Source: Macrostomum hystrix (taxonomy: Eukaryota; Platyhelminthes; Macrostomidae). Taken from it: 64,000 nucleotides of DNA. Both the position numbers and the translations under genes were made by a program. How positions within the stretch are numbered: the first letter of the stretch is position 1; each line of letters starts with the position of its first letter. The stretch lies in assembly GCA_950097015.1 (NCBI GenBank), contig CATNEN010000039.1, positions 17,206,501 to 17,270,500 of the forward strand. Direction: 5' to 3'. Positions 23,101-33,444 of this stretch are shown here, piece after piece. Under the pieces are notes generated by a model. The model had not been told where the DNA came from, did not search any database, and saw nothing but the letters and a program-made list of their open reading frames with translations.

Positions 23101-23872
23101 CCGCACAATAGCTGCGGCTGTGCTGTCGGCTGCACGTCTGGTCCAATTGGGGCAGGTGTAATCAAGTGTTATAATTATAAATCACGATTCGCATCCGTGA
23201 TAAATGCCAATTACTGTCATTTCAAGTTTTAGATTTCGAGCACTTGTTGTACTCTTTAAGACAATGCGGCTAATTTCACTATAGTTTTTTAATGTTATAT
23301 ACAATCGTATTTCTTTGGTATCGAAAAAACCTGTCGATCGATAATTTACAGACAAAATAATTTTTTTAAATAAGATTTTTGGACTAACTAGTCTACTTGT
23401 AGTAGCCAGCATAAACTAATGAAGCACAGCGCATCAAACGACGGCAGCCCTAAGAAGGGCCGTTTTAGCAAGTCACAACACAATAGTTTCTACTAGTAGT
23501 GATGATTATATTTTGCTACATATTTTTACACCTTACGATGGAGTATTGTAATTCGAGGTTCTAGATTTAGAAGTGCTAAAAATTCTTCAATTTAAAAGCT
23601 TATTTCTAGATTCTAGCTTTTAAAAAGACAAACAGAAGAAGACACAATAAACATGCTGGCTTCCATAAAAATATCATAATCCAGATGACATCTTCGGTGA
23701 CGCAGCTCCAACTGGAAAGTCTGCCAACCAGAAGACAGTCAAAAAGCCGGCGGGCGGCGCTGGCGAGAACACGAATAAGAAGGCCAGCAAAAAGTCTACG
23801 GTGGCCGCAGCTGCAGCTTCAGCGGCTGACACTGACGATATTTTCGATGATCCACTGGGTGCTCTAAAATAA
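14935..23872 (+). CDS. WASHC2: WASH complex subunit 2 (FAM21), all but the first exon
   Basis: Exons: 14935-15052, 15150-15314, 15543-15935, 16637-17288, 17454-17542, 17982-18015, 18153-18239, 18443-18553, 19180-19412, 19490-19871, 20689-21848, 21947-22904, 23685-23872. Phases agree at all twelve junctions, giving about 1522 residues plus a missing short N-terminus. The head domain that binds the WASH complex is recognisable: [47 protein letters not shown]. The long tail carries about a dozen acidic LFa motifs ([32 protein letters not shown]) that in the family bind retromer VPS35, a basic CPI-like segment after 21947 ([18 protein letters not shown]) expected to bind capping protein, and the C-terminus [12 protein letters not shown]. 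Role: links WASH-driven Arp2/3 actin assembly to retromer on endosomes. Oddities: a GC donor at 15936 and two coding minisatellites; total length exceeds the usual ~1340 residues. Confidence 0.93.
15346..15508. repeat. (TGTC)n microsatellite in WASHC2 intron
   Basis: About 40 copies of TGTC with a few TCAG interruptions fill the 225-bp intron 15315-15542 and run up to 34 bases before its AG acceptor. Confidence 0.95.
16031..16495. repeat. Minisatellite, 23-bp unit ACACCTGTATGACCAGTAAG
   Basis: About 20 copies; alternates end GTAAGTAA, TCAGTGA or TTTATAA. It lies in the GC-AG intron 15936-16636. Most units contain CCAGTAAGT, close to the 5' splice-site consensus. Confidence 0.95.
18690..19130. 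repeat. Minisatellite, 38-bp unit, in WASHC2 intron 18554-19179
   Basis: Core CTTACCCCTCCTAGACAAGG with GCGGCAACCCCTCGATTTC between cores. Five or six near-identical copies at 18860-19080, with degenerate copies on both sides and similar CCCACCCC-type sequence in the intron after 17543. Confidence 0.9.
19900..20675. repeat. Minisatellite, 16-bp unit GATCAAGGAGTGACTA
   Basis: About 47 copies with 18-bp variants (AGAGATCAAGGAGAGACT). It fills the intron 19872-20688 from about 30 bases after the donor to about 15 bases before the acceptor. Blocks of several units are themselves repeated. Confidence 0.95.
20975..21370 (+). repeat. Coding minisatellite, 63-bp unit (21 residues), in WASHC2 exon 11
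   Basis: Encodes about six copies of a unit running [15 protein letters not shown] then ANPSGK, between the LFa motifs ending at ADLFALP and DDLFSVV. Copies differ by a few substitutions only (APTNTQ, APGNTQ), so the expansion looks recent, and it is kept in frame. Confidence 0.9.
22270..22450 (+). repeat. Coding minisatellite, 21-bp unit (KIPSADA), in WASHC2 exon 12
   Basis: Eight copies of a 7-residue unit, [21 protein letters not shown], lie between a DDDIFASS motif and a [10 protein letters not shown] motif. Confidence 0.92.
22920..23168 (+). mobile_element. SINE family A copy, 5'-truncated, in the last WASHC2 intron
   Basis: Starts within the head (GGAGGTCGGGAGTTCGATTC) and runs through GGTGTCCATGGACTGTACAA to CCAATTGGGGCAGGTGTAAT. 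It begins 15-20 bases after the donor at 22905. Confidence 0.8.
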
Positions 23873-24204
23873 TCAACTCATTGATTGATTGACTGATCTA
23901 TTTTTATTACTCTTGTTATTATTAGTTACTCGTTTATCCAGATTTTCCAATATTGCTATTTTGCTAATTGAATCCAAGTTTAAGCTAGGTAGATCAAAAC
24001 AGAGCCAAAATTAATCTGTCTGTTAGTGCGCGTGAAGCCTAATTAATTATTCTTTGATTCAACTCTGATTGGGGAGACCTATAGCAGTTCCCCATGTTTT
24101 GTATGTTTTGCCTTCTATTTTAACAAACAAGATGTGAATTTTTCCGCATCGTATCATTTCTCAATATCAATACATGAGACACCAAGGTTGCTTCCTGCAG
24201 GATT

Positions 24205-25345
24205 ATTGGAAATAAGGATCACTGACAAAGGATTAAGGAAAATAAGGATCACTGATAAAGGATTAAGGAAAATAAGGATCACTGATAAAGGATTAAGGAA
24301 AATAAGGATCACTGATAAAGGATTAAGGAAAATAAGGATCACTGATAAAGGATTAAGGAAAAAAAGGATCACTAATAAAGGATTAAGGAAAATAAGGATC
24401 ACTAATAAAGGATTAGGGGTAATAAGGATCACTGATAAAGGATTAGGGGTAATAAGGATCACTGATAAAGGATTAGGGGTAATAAGGATTTCTGATAAAG
24501 GATTAGGGGTAATAAAGATTTCTGATAAAGGATTAGGGGTAATAAAGATTTCTGATAAAGTATTAGGGGTAATTTAGATTTTTGATAAAGGATTAGGGGT
24601 AATATAGATTTTTTATAAAGGATTAGGGGTAATATGGATTTTTTATAAAGGATTAGGGGTAATATGGATTTCTGATAAAGGATTAGGAGTGATATGGATT
24701 TCTGATAAAGGATTAGGGGTAATAAGGATTTCTGATAAAGGATTAGGGGTAATAAGGATTTCTGATAAAGGATTAGGCGTAATAAGGATTTCTGATAAAG
24801 GATTAGGCGTAATAAGGATTTCTGATAAAGGATTAGGCGTAATAAGGATTTCTGATAAAGGATTAGGCGTAATAAGGATTTTTTATAAAGGATTAGGGGT
24901 AATATGGATTTCTGATAAAGGATTAGGAGTGATATGGATTTCTGATAAAGGATTAGGGGTAATAAGGATTTCTGATAAAGGATTAGGGGTAATAAGGATT
25001 TCTGATAAAGGATTAGGCGTAATAAGGATTTCTGATAAAGGATTAGGCGTAATAAGGATTTCTGATAAAGGATTAGGGTTAATAAGGATTTCTGATAAAG
25101 TATTAGGGGTAATATGGATTTAAGATAAAGGATTAGGGGTAATAAGGGTTTCTGATAAAGGATTAGGGGTAATAAGGATTTCTGATAAAGGATTAGGGGT
25201 AATAAGAATTTCTGATAAAGGATTAGGGTTAATATGGATTTCTGATAAAGGATTAGGGTTAATAAGGATTTCTGATAAAGTATTAGGGGTAATATGGATT
25301 TAAGATAAAGGATTAGGGGTAACAAGGATCACTGATAAAGTAGTA
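24205..25345. repeat. Minisatellite, 30-bp unit with TTAGGGG core
   Basis: About 38 copies of a unit reading AATAAGGATTTCTGATAAAG then GATTAGGGGT. The first copies carry GGATCAC and TTAAGGA variants, later ones GGATTTC and TTAGGGG or TTAGGCG, so the array has a left-to-right variant gradient. It lies about 330 bases after the WASHC2 stop, in the 3'UTR or intergenic. Confidence 0.95.
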
Positions 25346-25349
25346 GTAG

Positions 25350-25855
25350 AAAAGGGGGATTACTGAAGGGGCTAATAAGACAATTGAGGTAACTAAATAT
25401 TTTCGTACTATGATTTGCGTCTTTCATTCAGCTAAGTTATCGCCTGATTTAATTCCATTGAATCCTGCACTACTTATCGTGCAGAACGCATGCCCTCATT
25501 GCGTATTTGTCACTGATCATGATTTACTTTGCAACTTTAAGAAGGCCAAATTACGAATAATTCCTTTGCTTAATTTTCTGCTCGTTAGCACTTTTTATGA
25601 TTTAATAAAATTCCCGGAAGCCCGTACATGGATATAAAATGCATCTGTAAAATAAAACTACAAATTGACATCTCAGTACGTTGCAAGCTCTTTAAAGTGC
25701 TAAGAAATTTTCTTTAATTTTTCACTTGCACACAAATATATCAGCAGGCTATCACGATTAAATCAATTACAGAATTAGATTTTTATCTATGAATTATTTT
25801 TGCTAGTGATAACGATTTTGTTGTCTGCATTTTGACGTTAATTTTTACGTTGGAG
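25350..25855. other. AT-rich intergenic, nothing recognised
   Basis: Contains two AATAAA motifs (about 25603 and 25650), possible late poly(A) signals for WASHC2. The ORF at 25410-25637 has no support. Confidence 0.4.
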
Positions 25856-25857
25856 AA

Positions 25858-26525
25858 AGTGGGATTTCTGTATCAGGCTGTGGGATTTCTGTGGCAGGCA
25901 GTGGGATTTTTGTGGGAGGCTGTGGGATTTCTGTGGGAGGCTGTGGGATTTCTATGGGAAGCAGTTTCCCAAAAGGGGAAATAAATGGGATTTCTGTCGG
26001 AGGATGCGGGATTTTTGTGGGATTTCTATAGGATGTAGTGGGATTTCCGTGGGAAATCTGTAGGATTTCTATCGGACAAAGTGGGTTTCTGTATGAGGCT
26101 GTGGGATTTCTGTGGGAAGCAGTTTCCCAAAAGGGGAAATAAATGGGATTTCTGTCGGAGGATGCGGGATTTTTGTGGGATTTCTGTGGGAGGATGTGGG
26201 ATTTCTATAGGATGTAGTGGGATTTCCGTGGGAAATCTGTAGGATTTCTATCGGACAAAGTGGGTTTCTGTATGAGGCTGTGGGATTTCTGTGGGACACA
26301 GTGGGTTTCTGTGGGGGGGGCTGTGGGATTTCTGTGGGACACAGTGGGTTTCTGCGGGGGCTGTGGGATTTCTGTCGGAGGCTGTGGGATTTCTGTTGGA
26401 GGCTGTGGGATTTCTGTGGGATTTATATTGGGAGACAGTGGGTCCCACTGTGGTTTGCATTGGGATATCTGTGGGGGCTGTAGGATTTCTATTGAAGCTT
26501 GTGGGATACATGTGGGAAGTGGCTT
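25858..26525. repeat. Degenerate minisatellite, about 21-bp unit CTGTGGGATTTCTGTGGGAG
   Basis: Irregular copies. A block containing the palindrome GGGAAGCAGTTTCCC and AAAAGGGGAAATAAATGGGA occurs twice, at about 25956 and 26114 (offset 158). Confidence 0.85.
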
Positions 26526-26559
26526 ACACAGGAAGTGGCGAAAAGGCAATTATGTTTTC

Positions 26560-27335
26560 AAATAATGGATAAATAAACATTTAACGAATGTCTAATTATT
26601 CCGAAGTAAGAAGCAACGGACAGATTGCACAAGATTCGAGAAATAAATAAAAAGAGAAGACACACTATTGTGGAATATTTATTTTCTGCTTAATTAAAAA
26701 CGATAAACAAAGGAAGTTAATAAATTCGCATAGATAATCAACTGCAGCCACAACCTTTCAAATAGGGCTAATTTAATTCTATAATGAGTTAATTTAGCAA
26801 AACATTCCTTGGCACACAGCTTCACAGTACAGCTTGAATGCAGTGTAAGTTTAATTCCTATCTGAAAATATTGCTATGTATAAATATTACGATTTAGGAA
26901 AAACTATTACGAAAAGCCAGAAGCTTAGAAACACAGAAAAGGCAGAGACTAGAATAAAATAACAAAACCGAAACTGCAAATTTTGGATTATTTTTAATTT
27001 TATAGGTCAATCATCGACTAGAAGAAAGTCAGAGAAAATTTAAAATGTAACAGAACAAAACGATAAAACGGCTAGAAAATAACTGACAACAAAAATATAA
27101 ATTCAAACAAGCTGTCTAATTGGAATATTTTATAGTTTTCTCTAGAAAAAGGTAAACCACTAAATAGGGCTTGTATGTTTACAAGCACGCAATTGAAATG
27201 TAGTTTCGACTGACTGGTTATAGCTACAGAAATAGCATTCATTGATTGCTAATTGACTAAAAACCGAAAATACTTAGTCCATTTCTCAAGCCATATTTTA
27301 AAATATGTCTCGTCAATTTGAAGGTACTCAAAAAT
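26560..27335. other. AT-rich intergenic, nothing recognised
   Basis: No exon-like or repeat structure found. Confidence 0.4.
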
Positions 27336-27337
27336 GG

Positions 27338-27600
27338 ATTGCACATGAACAAATTGGGTCGGATGTGCAGCCGCAGCTATTGCTGTTCAGTCCATGGACT
27401 GGGGGGACGCCACACCCACCCTCAATTACGTAGCTAATGCTGGTATCTATTCAACAGCTGTTTGAACTGAAACAATGCAGGTTAAGTTAGTGTCTTGTAG
27501 AGTTAAGGGCATGAATTGGTTCAATTGAGTCGGGAATCGAACCCCCGACCTTCAAACCACGAGTCCAACACTCTAATCACTACTAATTGCCCTGCGAAGG
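27338..27600 (-). mobile_element. SINE family A copy
   Basis: Minus strand: head ending GGGGGTTCGATTCCCGACTC, then body with the reverse of TGCTGTTCAGTCCATGGACT and GGATGTGCAGCCGCAGCTAT. It lies just beyond the 3' end of MLEC. Confidence 0.85.
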
Positions 27601-27765
27601 CACAAAAGACGCACACAAAACTCCAAATAGTTCATGTACTCGTAGATAAAGGAACTGGAATGCATTATTGATATTAGGCAACTTTAAACATGGGAATTAT
27701 ATTGTCTAGTCGAAAGAATGTGACACCTCTATTTATCCAACATGGAAAATTATTTGTAAAATTAT

Positions 27766-27771
27766 TTTATT
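27766..27771 (-). terminator. Candidate poly(A) signal of MLEC
   Basis: Minus-strand AATAAA about 165 bases after the MLEC stop. Confidence 0.45.
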
Positions 27772-27936
27772 CTCAAATACGTCAGAAAAAAATTAGTTTA
27801 ACGACTGTATTCTGTCCTATCAAATCGTAAATAACGACGCTCATTTTTATCCCAACTCAACCTTGGAACTGATTCAATTTGAAACTAACAGAAGTCCACC
27901 TGTGACGAAATAGCCTGGTGGTGGCAGCTCGGAAGT

Positions 27937-30607
27937 TCACAGCTTGCACAGGCAGAAGAACAGCGGCAGAGCGGCGGCAACAGCGATGAGAACTGGCAGC
28001 AGGGCGGTTGAGGCGGGATCGGACTGGTAGGGATCCAGAGTCTTCGGCCCGGAGGCTAGACGCGCGCGACGTCGCCTGGCCTCTTCTTCGTCCTCCTCCG
28101 AGTTGACTCCGCGACGATCCTGACCCTGGGAATTCTGATGCTGCTGATCGCCGGGCCGCTGCTGACGATGCTGATGATCGTCGTCGTCGTCTGGCAGCAG
28201 AGGAGCCGAATCGTCGTTGTGCGACTGCGGCAGAGGTGGCAGGCGCGGTATCTCGCCTGTGCTGCCTGGAGATTTTGTTCAATAGAAAGCATAATCTACA
28301 TTTCAAATGGAAGAACAGAAGAAAAGAACAATAGCTTAAATTGCTTCCCGAGTCCGCGCCTCTAAACGATCCTAACAAATCTCTTTAATAATAATAATAA
28401 CAATTGCAGGAGGGCTGTGGGCAATGGCACATCATTTGGTGACACTAGACCCGCAGCCAGCGAGGAGGCAATGCTGCCAATTTCGCTGACTCCTGAGCAC
28501 ACACGCACACGCACACACGATACCGTACGCAGGCATTCGCTCACACAGGTGTGTACATCTACCCTGACTTTCTCATCGTCAGGCAGTGTACACTTTCACA
28601 GAGCCTTGTAGATTGGCCCTTCACACGGCGTAAATTGCACAAAAAGCCCCCTTAAGTCTTCTCTCCACGGCTGCGCCCCAAAATGAATGTGGCCTTGCCG
28701 CGGAATCGAGCTCAGGAACCTTGGTGCTAGAGGCACCGATAACGCGATAACTGCTCCTTTGCTCTTGTGAGAGATACAATTCAGACTACTGACAAAAGTA
28801 GAAAAGTAAAGACTTGGCTGCAAAACTCTCACATAACACTAAAAAAGTATCGCCATAAAATGGCAAGGTTAAAAGACACTTCTGTGCACACTAAGAGTGG
28901 TGGGAGAGGACTGCGTGTGGCTATGGCTGACTGACGAAGGCAAACAAGCCAGAAACCGGTCTCGGTCTGCCAGCGCGAGGTTCGTTCCCCACTTTTAGTG
29001 TGTTACAGCTCTCATATCTCCTATGTCACATCTTCCGTTTGCATTATCTCTAGTCTGCTTAAGTCTCCGATGCATTATCTTTCGCGTGTCAAATATCTCA
29101 TTAGTCTCATCCCACTCTAATTAAAAATCCTCCGTTTCTGCAGTCTCCTTTGTCTCATCTCCCCGTCTCTATAGCTTTGTCTCCTGCATTTTTACTCACA
29201 CGTCTCATTTATACTGTTAATTACAATTTGATTAAAAGTGATTATAATTCTAATTAAATTTAATCGAATCGAATTAAAAGTCAAGTAGATAGCATTTATT
29301 TTTTTAGGTTAATTTTTATCTAGATCCCTCCAGATGAAATTTTTCAGCTAATTTGCAAACTCACCCTTAACCAGCACGATTGCATTAATCTTTGGATTAT
29401 CTCGGTCGCCTTTTACAAACTCCAATGACAGGCGCTTTGGCGTTGATGCAATCTGAGAGGCGTCGCTGCCAACAAATAGGCGATTATCCTTGACTTTGAA
29501 TGGCACGATTTCATCATGGGCAACACCTCGGCCCACTTTGCCAAAAATGTCCAACGAGGAGACAATTGTGTGCTCGCCATTCAGAACGACATCAAAGACC
29601 TGTGGTTTTATTATTGTATTTATAGTGCCAATTCAATTTAAGTAAAAGTTCTAATCAAACATACAGCAAACATTTGTGTCAAGCCCATTAAGTTAAAAAT
29701 AAAAAAAACAAATAAATGTGATTTGTCTTTTTTTGCTCTGTTTTTTTCATCTTTAAGCAATAAAAATATGTCAAGAAATACCCCCTGTATGTAAAATTAC
29801 ATTGCTTTGTAGTTTATTTAAATGTGCATTATATAAATTGATATGCATAAAAATGAATGTATACAATTTATAATATAATAAAATACTTCCCTAATATTTT
29901 GTTATTGAAGTTGGTACCATTGTGCCTTATAAGTAGCCTAAATTAAATACTAGCAATATTATACATTTAATATGCAATGGTGTAGCCAACATAGTTTTGT
30001 CAGTTGATTAAGGGAGTCATGGCCTCCCTTGCCCTCCTCCTGGCTATGTCCCTGTTTATATGATATATAACATATGCTATAATATAAAGAATGTGTTTTT
30101 CAAGTGAAGTAAGAACAAATTTTCTATATTTGGGACCATATAAAATAGCAGAGCATTTAGATTGGTATTATAATTAGCAATCTGTAAAGTTCAAGACAGA
30201 GTCATACTTTACAAGAAAAAATATATGCTAAACAAATAACCAAATAATTTTGGTGTGAAAATTACCTTTTGGTTAGGGTTGGCAAACCACACTTCTGAAA
30301 ACTTCAGTATAAGAACATAGTCACCATCACCAGGAATAGGCAGTTCGTAAGTAAAGCTAGCAGTGTGGTATCGCTCTGTCTGATATAAAATCTGATCTTG
30401 ATGAACAACACGCCCAATAACTAAATTCCTGCCATAGTCTGATGCAACGCCAACGTTTAAAAAATCTCTTTGATAACGAATGCCATGAATGTCAGTATGC
30501 TCCGGCCCTCCGCAATTAACAGCCCATATAACATTTAAGGCTTTCGTGTAGGAGACAAACAATGCTAGGATAGTGAAGCACCACATCTGCGCTCGATAGT
30601 CCAGCAT
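27937..30607 (-). CDS. MLEC: Malectin, ER membrane lectin
   Basis: Exons (transcript order) are 30607-30266, 29599-29365 and 28256-27937, giving 298 residues, close to the roughly 290 of vertebrate malectin; phases 0 and 1 agree (donors AAG|GTAATT and AAGG|GTGAGT). Residues 1-23 are a signal peptide (MWCFTILALFVSYTKA). The malectin beta-sandwich spans about residues 24-195: VIWAVNCGGPEHTDIHGIRY, SFTYELPIPGDGDYVLILKF, SEVWFANPNQKVFDVVLNG and INAIVLVKG. The lumenal linker is rich in Asp, Glu, His and Gln. The C-terminus has the family's GPKTLDPYQSD block, one membrane helix and FCLCKL. In the family the lectin binds glucosylated high-mannose glycans on nascent ER glycoproteins and works with ribophorin I. 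Intron 2 contains a SINE B and a foldback element. Confidence 0.96.
28415..28748 (-). mobile_element. SINE family B copy in MLEC intron 2
   Basis: Reverse complement of the 57677-58025 copy: GCTCACACAGGTGTGTACAT, TCTCATCGTCAGGCAGTGTA, TCTCTCCACGGCTGCGCCCC, and the head region CGCGGAATCGAGCTCAGGAA. Same sense as MLEC. Confidence 0.85.
28887..29002. mobile_element. Short foldback/MITE-like element
   Basis: Imperfect 14-bp terminal inverted repeats, CACACTAAGAGTGG (28887-28900) and CCACTTTTAGTGTG (28989-29002), flank a GC-rich core with CTGACGAAGGCAAACAAGCC and GAAACCGGTCTCGGTCTGCC in AT-rich intron sequence. Confidence 0.5.
29620..30240. other. MLEC intron 1, AT-rich, nothing recognised
   Basis: The only MLEC intron without a repeat array or a SINE that I can see. 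Confidence 0.5.
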
Positions 30608-30619
30608 GTTTTTACTCTG

Positions 30620-33440
30620 GACTGCGAATAAATTATATTAACTCTCACAGTTCGATCTTAAGCCGACACACAAAAGCAAAACAATTATGATATCAGGATG
30701 AAAAACAATATAAGACTTAAAATATATTTACTGGCTAGAATCTAAAGTCTTAACTAGTGACATGAAACATGCAATAAATATTTTTATTATCGTTGTAAAG
30801 CTTTTTAACATCGTGTAATCTTGAATTCGTGCTATTTTTACAGAAAGGTATGACACACGTTTACGCACGTATTTAAATTGTGCGTCATGTAAAGAACGTG
30901 TGCTGTAAGTTCAATTGCTCAAGAGATTGTGCTCTCCTTGTTGAACTACTGTCTAAAATCTAAATTATAGCCGCCCGTAATGATAAAGTATCCTCCACGA
31001 AGGCTTTAAGAATTTTTCTAGCTGAATTTTTAGCTGAAATCCTTTTTAAATTAAAGTGCTAAAGATTCTTTCGTAACATTCTTTCTTTCGTTTGCAGGTA
31101 ATTCAGCAAAAGTCGGTCTAAAACTTATCGCATTATTAGCATGTAAAGAAAATAGTTAGTCAAATGAAAATTAAAATATTTCTATCTTACAAGTATAAGA
31201 CTGAACATTATTTATGAAAGCAGGATGAAAAAAATCTTAAACATTTTCGTATATTCAAGTTAAAAAACTACCGGCAGTCTAGCAAACTGAACAGTAAACC
31301 AAAATATGAAAAATTAATAGTTCTGAAGAACAAAGTAGCCAGGCCTATTTAAAATATATATTTCTGATACATAAGGCTTAGAATAATTTATAAGTTTTTA
31401 CGCAAACCAGGATAGTAAAAACTTTCAAAGTCAAGTAAATGCCTAAATATGCACTGCTACAAGTCCTGCAACTACTTATCTATATACGGCTGTCGGTGTT
31501 CAGTTTTAGCAAAATAGGGACCCATTCATAATACGATTATTAAAAGTTTGACGGTTATAAATTATTCATAATAAAGTATAGTACCGATAGTACAGTCAGT
31601 TCAGACTAGATAAAAAGGGTAATACACTAAGCCAAACACATGTTGCCACTGCACTTGCCCAATTGATGGTCCTCTGGCCTCTTAACATTTCTCACCTCCC
31701 CTTGCACTGTCTTATATCTCATCTCTTACCCCGTCTCTCCCATGTCTCATCTCTCCCTTGGTTGTATCTCCAATCCCTAGATAGCTATCGATCATCTCTC
31801 CCAAGCTTTCTCATATATTCCTAATGCCTTGTCCAATATGTAGTAGTAGGCCTAGTACCAGTCTGACCAACCTGACTGGCTGACTGTACTATTAGTAGGG
31901 CCTAGGCCTATCCTTACTAATACTGTACTATCTTGACTTCTCCTTTCGTTAAGAGTTTCAAAAATAGGTTAAATACTTTAGTGTGGGAAGCCCAAGGATT
32001 TCTATTTTGCTATTAGGACCCTAGCCATTTTGTAAATTTATGTTTAAGTCAAACAGGGAGAATAATATAGGCCTAGTGACTGACTGGCTAATGGTTGTAG
32101 TGCCTATTACTACTTAGTAATCCCATATATGTTAATAAATACTTCTATAGGCTAGTCAAGAAAGTAGTCAAGAAGGTTAGGGCCTAGTCAAGAAAGTACA
32201 CCAAAACATATTTTGTTATGTCCTACATCAAGGATAGGACTACTAGGCCTAACATAACAAAGATAAACAAGTCACTTTTAGAAAAAATTGTCACAAATAT
32301 AGACTTGGAAGTAGACACAAAAGTTCCACAAAAAGCCATAATTATGGCCAATGAATGAAGGAATTAACTATAAATACAAGATGGTGTTGTAAAGTTAAAA
32401 ACTAGGTAGACATAAATAAAAAGTCAATGAACCTATGCTGATATTTGTTCTCTTGTGACAAAAATTATGACAAAAGGTGCCTTCAGAAATGAACATAGTC
32501 ACACTTAATTGACAGTTAAAAACTTGTTCTTTTTAATAGAATAAACTTTTGACCAGTAAAAGCATTGTAGCCATGTAGTGCTATGTATGATGAAAATGTA
32601 GACAGACATAGTTTCAGACTGGCAAGGCAAGTTGTAATACAGTTTTTATGCCGTAAAATGTAGTGCACATGAAACTAAATATAACTATCTATAATTCTAT
32701 CTAGAATCTAGATATCTAACTTTGCATCATTAGACCGTCATCATTAGGCCTAATAATTAAAATTATTAATTATAAATTATTAAACCTTTTTGACTTAGGC
32801 CCTATAGCTTGAGCTGTCTAAATGAAAAAATCAATTTTTGCTCTCCTAAGCTTCTTAGCAAGGCTGCTGAAATGTTGCTCAAAGGCTGTTACAATGATTT
32901 GCCTGTTCTCAATTTTGGTGTGCATATTGGACAGGAAAATTTAATAAATGGTTGTTCCACACCCAAAGCCATCAGTTGGGTATCCTATCCCTGTGCTTAA
33001 AGTTTACATACATTAAAAGTCACAATTCAAATTGATCCTGAATTGTAATGCTTGTGACTAAAATCTTTGGAGAAAATGAGATATGCTTTATAAATCCATG
33101 TCATGCCATGTTATTACATGATTATTATTTAGGCAAAAGACATCAGCTAGCAGCAACCCTAATGTTACCATATTGTTCATAATCATAATGCTCATGTTGG
33201 GAAATTGGCTTTATTTATACAGTTCAGTTATATATAAGCTCTGGCTTATTAATAATAAATGCTTCACACTATGAATGACAATTATGTCTCTATCAGCTGC
33301 AAAAATGCATGATACACATTCAATGATATTGTTTAATGCTTGATTTATAACCAATATTTCAGTTTAATTTAACTTTCAAGCCATCCAAGCTTACACTATA
33401 ATAACAGAGCAAGTGGCCAAACAAATCAAAGAACTGTCTG
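30620..33440. other. AT-rich spacer between divergent MLEC and IDH2
   Basis: About 2.8 kb between the two start codons, so it must hold both promoters. Many TAGGCCTA-type words occur at 31840-32280. No exon, CpG-rich block or TATA box can be assigned with confidence. Confidence 0.4.
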
Positions 33441-33444
33441 CAAA

